From Desulfobacteraceae bacterium (GTDB taxonomy: Bacteria; Desulfobacterota; DSM-4660; Desulfatiglandales; B25-G16), in contig DAOVDY010000074.1 of assembly GCA_030669265.1 (NCBI GenBank), forward strand, positions 1 through 5,360: DNA of 5,360 nucleotides, given 5' to 3'. This document shows, piece after piece, positions 1-4,122 of this stretch; the stretch's first letter is position 1, and the number at the start of each line of letters is the position of its first letter. A program made the position numbers and the translations under genes. A model generated the notes under the pieces. That model made no database searches. It saw only the letters and a list, made by a program, of their open reading frames with translations, and was not told the origin of the DNA.

Positions 1-683
1 GTGCTAAATACGAGGTGATCTGTTGAAGAGGCCTCAATTGCAAGCTCGATTGTCTCCAGATCTCTCATCTCGCCAACCAGTATAATATCCGGATCCTCCC
101 GAAGTGCTCCCCTCAATGCAGCAGCAAATGACCTTGTATGAATTCCGACCTCTCTGTGATTTATTACGGCCGTTTGGCTTACATGAACGAACTCGATTGG
201 ATCCTCAACGGTAATGATATGGTCCTTCCTTGTAATATTGGCCTCATTAATTATGGCTGCAAGCGTGGTTGACTTTCCACTCCCGGTTGGACCTGTTACC
301 AGAACAAGCCCTCTTGGCAGTGTAGCAAGCTGTCGGATAACTGGTGGAAGACCAAGATCTTCGCAGGTAAGAATTTTATCGGGTATTTCTCTGAATACTG
401 CACCCACACCATTTTTCTGTCTAAAGAAATTGGCCCTGTAACGAGCTAATCCGGGTATTTCATAGGCAAAGTCAACATCTCCTGTCTCTTCAAATATCTT
501 GATCTTGTGCTCAGGGGCTATTTCGTAGAGCATGGTCTTGAGGTTATCGTCATCCAATTCCTTGTATTTTACCCTTTCCAGATCCCCCCTGATTCTCAAA
601 ACGGGTTGTTGACCGGCTGTCAGATGAAGGTCTGAGGCTCTTTGATCATTCATGAGCTTAAAAAAGGCATCAATTTGGGCCAT
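1..683 (-). CDS. pilT: Type IV pilus twitching motility ATPase PilT (C-terminus cut by left edge)
   Basis: Hexameric cytoplasmic AAA-like ATPase of the secretion-ATPase (GspE/PilT) family; in this family PilT drives pilus retraction at the inner-membrane base. My translation of the minus strand gives 227 full codons with no stop or frameshift. The N-terminal PAS-like domain (about residues 1-105) has the ASDLHLTAG signature at 16-24 and an RYRANFFRQ strand at 81-89. The ATPase core shows Walker A GPTGSGKST at 131-139, the Asp box ITVEDPIEFVH at 157-167, Walker B DIILVGEMRD at 199-208 and the beginning of the His box with H223. Family members are about 350 residues, so roughly the last third lies outside the window. 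The ATG at 683 is preceded by GGGAG with a 6-nt spacer. The residue before the His-box histidine is Asp (TDH) where TGH is usual. PilU or another PilT paralogue is possible, but the core motifs favour PilT. Confidence 0.93.
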   Translation of the reverse strand, partial: MAQIDAFFKLMNDQRASDLHLTAGQQPVLRIRGDLERVKYKELDDDNLKTMLYEIAPEHKIKIFEETGDVDFAYEIPGLARYRANFFRQKNGVGAVFREIPDKILTCEDLGLPPVIRQLATLPRGLVLVTGPTGSGKSTTLAAIINEANITRKDHIITVEDPIEFVHVSQTAVINHREVGIHTRSFAAALRGALREDPDIILVGEMRDLETIELAIEASSTDHLVFS

Positions 684-689
684 AATTAT

Positions 690-694
690 CTCCC
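690..694 (-). promoter_or_regulatory. Shine-Dalgarno site of pilT
   Basis: Reading the minus strand, GGGAG lies 6 nt before the ATG at 683. It supports that ATG as the start, which also places the ASDLHL signature at the residue numbers expected for PilT. Confidence 0.7.
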
Positions 695-773
695 TTTAAA
701 TATAGTAATTAAACAAGCTACCTATCCTTATATTTGTTATGTATATCATATAGATGATTGTCTTCAAACATAA

Positions 774-792
774 TTTTATCTTTATGATAAAA
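774..792. repeat. AT-rich inverted repeat in the divergent promoter region
   Basis: TTTTATC (774-780) and GATAAAA (786-792) form a perfect 7-bp inverted repeat around a 5-nt centre. It overlaps the candidate -10 of pilT, so it could be an operator. Its low complexity means chance is also plausible. It is not a convincing terminator because the stem is almost all A/T. Confidence 0.4.
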
Positions 793-813
793 GTTCTCCC
801 TATTTTTATGCAA
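784..813 (-). promoter_or_regulatory. Weak candidate promoter for pilT
   Basis: On the minus strand TTGCAT (813-808) and TATCAT (789-784) are separated by 18 bp. The -10 matches consensus at 5 of 6 positions but the -35 at only 3 of 6. It would give a leader of about 95 nt. In a region this AT-rich such matches arise by chance; a second candidate, TTGAAG with TATACA 16 bp downstream, is equally weak. Confidence 0.25.
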
Positions 814-848
814 CAGTTTTCCTACATAATATAGAGAACGGGATAATA

Positions 849-877
849 TTGACATAAATTTAAACTTACCATATAAG
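849..877 (+). promoter_or_regulatory. Sigma-70-type promoter of the formate dehydrogenase operon
   Basis: TTGACA (849-854, perfect -35) is followed by a 17-bp spacer and TATAAG (872-877, 5 of 6 match to -10). Transcription would start near 884, giving a leader of about 34 nt before the ATG at 918. The spacing and match quality are the best in the window and the orientation fits the operon. No sigma-54 type GG-N10-GC element was found, although some formate dehydrogenase genes elsewhere use one. Confidence 0.75.
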
Positions 878-888
878 AATTTAATTTG

Positions 889-895
889 AGAAGGA
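889..895 (+). promoter_or_regulatory. Distant Shine-Dalgarno sequence of fdhA
   Basis: AGAAGGA is the only purine-rich Shine-Dalgarno-like sequence before the ATG at 918, but 22 nt separate it from the start codon, well beyond the usual 5-9. No alternative in-frame ATG, GTG or TTG lies between the upstream stop (882-884) and 918. The GTG at 901 is out of frame and meets a stop after four codons. The intervening sequence contains a perfect 16-nt hairpin; if folded, the effective spacing falls to 6 nt. Confidence 0.5.
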
Positions 896-901
896 AAACT
901 G

Positions 902-917
902 TGTTAGCATACTAACA
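902..917. promoter_or_regulatory. Perfect dyad TGTTAG-CATA-CTAACA, candidate Rex operator or translation-spacing hairpin
   Basis: A 6-bp perfect inverted repeat with a 4-nt centre ends exactly one base before the start codon. Taken as an 18-mer (901-918) it matches the clostridial-type Rex consensus TTGTTAA-N4-TTAACAA at 11 of the 14 specified positions. Rex is a redox repressor released by NADH and often controls NAD-linked hydrogenase and dehydrogenase genes. The site lies about 17 to 34 nt after the predicted transcription start, where a bound repressor would block elongation. As RNA, the same bases form a small stem-loop between the Shine-Dalgarno sequence and the ATG. The dyad itself is seen; the regulator is inferred. 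Confidence 0.5.
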
Positions 918-3644
918 ATGAAGAGTGCCGTGGATAAGGATAATAAAATCGAAATCAATGGAAGTAAATTTTCCTTTAAAATCGGAGAGACCATTCTTCA
1001 GGTTGCTGAGAGAAATGGTATTGATATTCCAACCCTCTGTTACATTAAAGGATCGGTGCCTACTGGGGCCTGCAGGATCTGTGTAGTTGAAGTGATGGGT
1101 GCTCGAAACCTTCTTCCTTCTTGTGCCACACCGGCTGTGCAGAATATGGTTGTTGAAACAGAATCAGAGAGGGTGATTAAATCCAGGAAAATAAATATAG
1201 AGCTCCTTCTCGCCTCTGGTCATCATAACTGTCTTACCTGCGAGGCAAATGGAGACTGCCGTCTTCAGGAGCTTGCTTATAGATATAAGGTTGAGACAAT
1301 CAGGTTTCCAGAGAGCCCTATCAGATACCCAACTGAGACCAGCAACCCTCTTATAATCAGGGATTTTTTTCGATGTATTCTATGTGGCCGCTGTGTTCAG
1401 GCCTGTAATGAGGTTCAAGTAAACAAGGCTATTTCGTTTGGATACAGGGGATCTGCCTCCAAGATCGTGGCTGTAGGTGACCTTCCTTTGGATGAGTCTG
1501 ATTGTGTTTTTTGTGGAGAGTGTGTCCAGGTCTGTCCAGTAGGTGCCTTGATAGAAAAGCAGAGTAGGTTTAAGGGAAGAGTCTGGGAGGCGAAGAAGGT
1601 TCAAACAACATGTCCATACTGTGGCGTAGGTTGCCAGATATATTTGCATATAAAAAATAATAATATTCTCAAGATAACAGGTGTAGAGGATGCTCCTCCT
1701 AACTTTGGCAGCCTTTGCGTTAAGGGACGTTTTGGATACGATTTTATCAATCAAGACGAAAGACTCACAACTCCTCTTATAAAGGTAAACGGCCACTTCA
1801 GGGAGGCATCCTGGAACGAAACCCTTTCATTAGTTGCCAAGAGATTTGGTGAGATAAAATTGAAATATGACTCTGAGTCCATGGGTGTCTTCAGCTCGGC
1901 AAAGGTTACCAATGAAGAAAATTACCTGATTCAGAAATTTGCTAGGGTTGTCCTTGGAACAAACAATGTTGATCACTGCGCTAGGCTCTGCCATGCCTCA
2001 ACCGTTGCTGGGCTGGCCGCAGCCTTTGGGTCAGGTGCCATGACAAACCCAATAGCGGATATCGAGAAATCAGAGCTTATTTTGGTAACCGGTTCAAATA
2101 TGACTGAGGCCCATCCGGTTATCTCTTCATGTATAAAAAGGGGGGTTGAATTCGGTAGTGTGAAGTTAATCGTGATTGATCCTCGAAGGATTCCGTTAAC
2201 CAAATTTGCTACCCTTTGGCTAAGACAAAACCTGGGCACTGATGTAGCCTGGGCTAATGGGATGATGCATGTAATTATCAAAGAGAATCTTTATGATAAG
2301 AGCTATGTTCAAAACAGGACTGAAGGCTTTAAGGAGCTAAAAAAGACGGTTGAAAAATATTCCCCTGAATATGTGTCAAAAATTACAGGTATTCCGGCTG
2401 ATGATCTCATAAAAGTGGCAAGGATGTATGCTAATGCTCATCCAGCCTCTATATTTTTTGCAATGGGGATAACCCAACACAGAACAGGCACGGATAATGT
2501 TAAATCAATGGCCAATATTTCTATGCTATGTGGCAATGTAGGCATACCAGGGGGAGGCGTAAACCCCTTAAGAGGACAGAATAATGTTCAGGGGGCATGT
2601 GATTTAGGTGCCCTCCCCAATGTATTTTCTGGTTATCAACCAGTTAGTGACCCTGTTTTAAGAGCGAGTATGGCCATGGCCTGGAATGTTGAAAGTCTTC
2701 CGGAATCTCCTGGGCTGACTGTAACAGAAATGGTAATGAAGGCAGGGGAAGGGAGGATTAAGGCCCTATATATCATTGGGGAAAATCCCCTTGTTTCGGA
2801 CCCTGACATTAATCATGCTAAAAAGGCTTTATGTAATTTGGATTTCTTGGTGGTTCAAGATATCTTTTTGTCAGATACGGCAAAAATTGCAGACGTGGTA
2901 CTCCCTTCAGCCTCTTTTGCAGAAAAAGATGGGACTTTCACAAACACCGAGAGGAAGGTCCAGAGGGTTCGCAAGGCGATAAATTCCCCAGGTCAGGCTA
3001 GACAGGATTGGGAGATTATATGTGATCTATCCGCTCGAATGGGCTATGCAATGACCTACAAAAACAGCAAGGCAATTATGGAAGAGATTGCTCGTGTAAC
3101 CCCTTCATATGGAGGAATTAGTTACTCAAGATTGGAAAAGAATGATATCCACTGGCCTTGCCCTACAGCTAAACATCCGGGAACACCCCGACTTCACATT
3201 GATAAATTCACTAAGGGCATGGGTTTCTTTCATCCCATAGATTACATTGCACCAGCAGAGTTGCCAGATAAAGAATATCCCCTTTATCTAACAACCGGCA
3301 GGGTCCTTTACCACTTTCATACTGGCACTATGAGCATGAGATCCGATGGCCTTAATGACATTGTTCCAGAATGCTTTGTAGAGATCTCCTCAGAAGATGC
3401 CCAAGATTATAATGTAGATGATGGGGATTTATTAAGGGTAAGCTCTCGCAGGGGAGAGATTACAGCAAAAGCAAAGATTTCTGATCAGGCAATAAAAGGG
3501 ACTATATTTATCCCATTTCATTTCGCCAAGGCGGCTGCTAATAAGCTGACCAATGCTGCCCTTGATCCAATTGCCAAGATACCGGAATATAAGGTTTGCG
3601 CAGTTAGGATTGAGAAATTATGGGTCCATGGAGAAGATAGATGA
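918..3644 (+). CDS. fdhA: NAD-linked formate dehydrogenase, catalytic alpha subunit with NuoG-like Fe-S domain (Cys type)
   Basis: Catalyses reversible formate oxidation to CO2 at a Mo/W-bis-pterin centre in the cytoplasm; no Tat signal or membrane segment is visible. Domains in order: [2Fe-2S] ferredoxin (about 10-85; C41, C52, C55, C69); His/Cys3 [4Fe-4S] (H102 or H103, C105, C108, C114); two ferredoxin [4Fe-4S] motifs (C153/C156/C159/C163 and C196/C199/C202/C206); Mo-bis-MGD oxidoreductase core with its own [4Fe-4S] (C232, C235, C239, C267) and K269; C-terminal dinucleotide-binding domain (about 786-905). Compared with E. coli FdhF from memory, C358-H359 in HCARLCHAS align with Sec140-His141, and R552 and Q554 in NPLRGQNN with Arg333 and Gln335, all active-site residues. 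This favours formate dehydrogenase over NuoG, which lacks these. The 908-residue length suits the fused NuoG-FDH type. The ATG is 10 residues before the ferredoxin domain; the next in-frame Met is residue 60, inside it. The stop overlaps the next gene. Confidence 0.93.
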   Translation: MKSAVDKDNKIEINGSKFSFKIGETILQVAERNGIDIPTLCYIKGSVPTGACRICVVEVMGARNLLPSCATPAVQNMVVETESERVIKSRKINIELLLASGHHNCLTCEANGDCRLQELAYRYKVETIRFPESPIRYPTETSNPLIIRDFFRCILCGRCVQACNEVQVNKAISFGYRGSASKIVAVGDLPLDESDCVFCGECVQVCPVGALIEKQSRFKGRVWEAKKVQTTCPYCGVGCQIYLHIKNNNILKITGVEDAPPNFGSLCVKGRFGYDFINQDERLTTPLIKVNGHFREASWNETLSLVAKRFGEIKLKYDSESMGVFSSAKVTNEENYLIQKFARVVLGTNNVDHCARLCHASTVAGLAAAFGSGAMTNPIADIEKSELILVTGSNMTEAHPVISSCIKRGVEFGSVKLIVIDPRRIPLTKFATLWLRQNLGTDVAWANGMMHVIIKENLYDKSYVQNRTEGFKELKKTVEKYSPEYVSKITGIPADDLIKVARMYANAHPASIFFAMGITQHRTGTDNVKSMANISMLCGNVGIPGGGVNPLRGQNNVQGACDLGALPNVFSGYQPVSDPVLRASMAMAWNVESLPESPGLTVTEMVMKAGEGRIKALYIIGENPLVSDPDINHAKKALCNLDFLVVQDIFLSDTAKIADVVLPSASFAEKDGTFTNTERKVQRVRKAINSPGQARQDWEIICDLSARMGYAMTYKNSKAIMEEIARVTPSYGGISYSRLEKNDIHWPCPTAKHPGTPRLHIDKFTKGMGFFHPIDYIAPAELPDKEYPLYLTTGRVLYHFHTGTMSMRSDGLNDIVPECFVEISSEDAQDYNVDDGDLLRVSSRRGEITAKAKISDQAIKGTIFIPFHFAKAAANKLTNAALDPIAKIPEYKVCAVRIEKLWVHGEDR
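3630..3636 (+). promoter_or_regulatory. Shine-Dalgarno site inside the end of fdhA for the NuoE-like gene
   Basis: GGAGAAG lies 4 nt before the ATG at 3641. That ATG overlaps the fdhA stop as ATGA (3641-3644), the usual arrangement for translational coupling, which would keep the two subunits in fixed ratio. Confidence 0.7.
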
Positions 3645-4111
3645 AAAAAATAACTCTAAAGATGTGGAAAGAGATAGATAGAATAATCCAAAGGAATAAA
3701 TGGAAACAAGGAGCGCTCATACCAGTGCTAGAAGAATGCCAAAATGTCTGCGGATATTTGCCTCTTGCAGTACAGGAAAGAATCTCTAAGGGCCTCAACA
3801 TTCCTGGTAGCACAATATATGGTGTCGTAACCTTCTACTCCTTTTTTACCATGGTTCCAAAAGGAAGACACACCATAAAGGTATGTCTGGGCACAGCATG
3901 CTATGTGAGGGGGGGGAAGGGAAATTTAGACTATATAATGGATGAATTTGGAGTTGAAAGAGGGGGGACTATGGGAGACCTTAGATTCTCTTTGGACTCA
4001 GTACGCTGTATAGGGGCATGCGGGATGGCCCCTGCCATGGTAGTAGATGATGATACATACGCCCAGGTTAGCAGGGCAAATGTAATAGAGATCCTCGACA
4101 GATATAAATAG
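3641..4111 (+). CDS. nuoE: NuoE-like [2Fe-2S] subunit of NAD-linked formate dehydrogenase
   Basis: Thioredoxin-like [2Fe-2S] protein of the NuoE / HydC / HndA / FdsG family, which partners the flavin subunit in NAD(H)-linked hydrogenases, formate dehydrogenases and complex I. At 156 residues it has the usual length. The N-terminal helical part carries the ALIPVL...GYLP signature (25-41) and STIYGVVTFYSFF (57-69). The C-terminal fold has all four cluster ligands: C82 and C87 (VCLGTAC), then C123 and C127 (CIGAC). An additional C33-x3-C37 pair is present in the N-terminal part. The ATG overlaps the fdhA stop by 4 nt. The symbol is a family label: no other complex I genes are seen, so the role is in the formate dehydrogenase and not in a proton-pumping complex. 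The gene contains a run of eight G (3909-3916). Confidence 0.92.
   Translation: MKKITLKMWKEIDRIIQRNKWKQGALIPVLEECQNVCGYLPLAVQERISKGLNIPGSTIYGVVTFYSFFTMVPKGRHTIKVCLGTACYVRGGKGNLDYIMDEFGVERGGTMGDLRFSLDSVRCIGACGMAPAMVVDDDTYAQVSRANVIEILDRYK
3909..3916 (+). repeat. Homopolymer of eight G inside the NuoE-like gene
   Basis: Eight consecutive G encode the end of Arg90 and Gly91-Gly92, directly after the second cluster cysteine. The reading frame is intact here, because the residues before and after match the family. A G6 run follows at 3962-3967. Such tracts can slip during replication, transcription or sequencing. Confidence 0.85.
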
Positions 4112-4122
4112 GGGAAAACGGG

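Larger units (their letters stand above)
684..917. other. Divergent intergenic region between pilT and the formate dehydrogenase operon
   Basis: This 234-bp stretch is strongly AT-rich compared with the flanking genes and contains no credible coding region on either strand. It must hold the outward promoters of both units. I see a strong plus-strand promoter (849-877), a weak minus-strand promoter candidate (784-813), an AT-rich dyad at 774-792, a shorter dyad ATCAT-ATAG-ATGAT at 745-758, and a perfect dyad at 902-917 just before the plus-strand start codon. There is no GC-rich hairpin followed by a T run, as expected because both genes point outward. Confidence 0.85.

Noticed and set aside
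214..441. Plus-strand open frame of 75 codons
   Set aside because: It lies antisense within pilT, whose minus-strand frame carries the Walker A and Asp-box motifs; the plus-strand translation resembles no family.
901..912. GTG at 901 as the start of fdhA
   Set aside because: It is in a different frame from fdhA and is followed by a stop at 913-915.
684..917. Sigma-54 promoter for the formate dehydrogenase operon
   Set aside because: No GG-N10-GC element with a fitting context was found, while a near-consensus sigma-70 promoter is present.
1380..1796. Minus-strand open frame of 138 codons
   Set aside because: Antisense to the ferredoxin and molybdopterin domains of fdhA, with no recognisable motifs.
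1973..2281. Minus-strand open frame of 102 codons
   Set aside because: Antisense shadow over the fdhA active-site region; no ribosome site or family resemblance.
2776..2982. Plus-strand open frame of 68 codons in another frame of fdhA
   Set aside because: Fully inside fdhA, where the main frame gives conserved sequence such as the VVQDIF stretch.
918..3644. Complex I NuoG instead of formate dehydrogenase
   Set aside because: The domain order is similar, but the catalytic Cys-His pair, the NPLRGQNNVQG stretch and the absence of other nuo membrane genes in view point to formate dehydrogenase.
3604..3813. Minus-strand open frame of 69 codons across the fdhA/NuoE junction
   Set aside because: Antisense to two well-supported coding frames.
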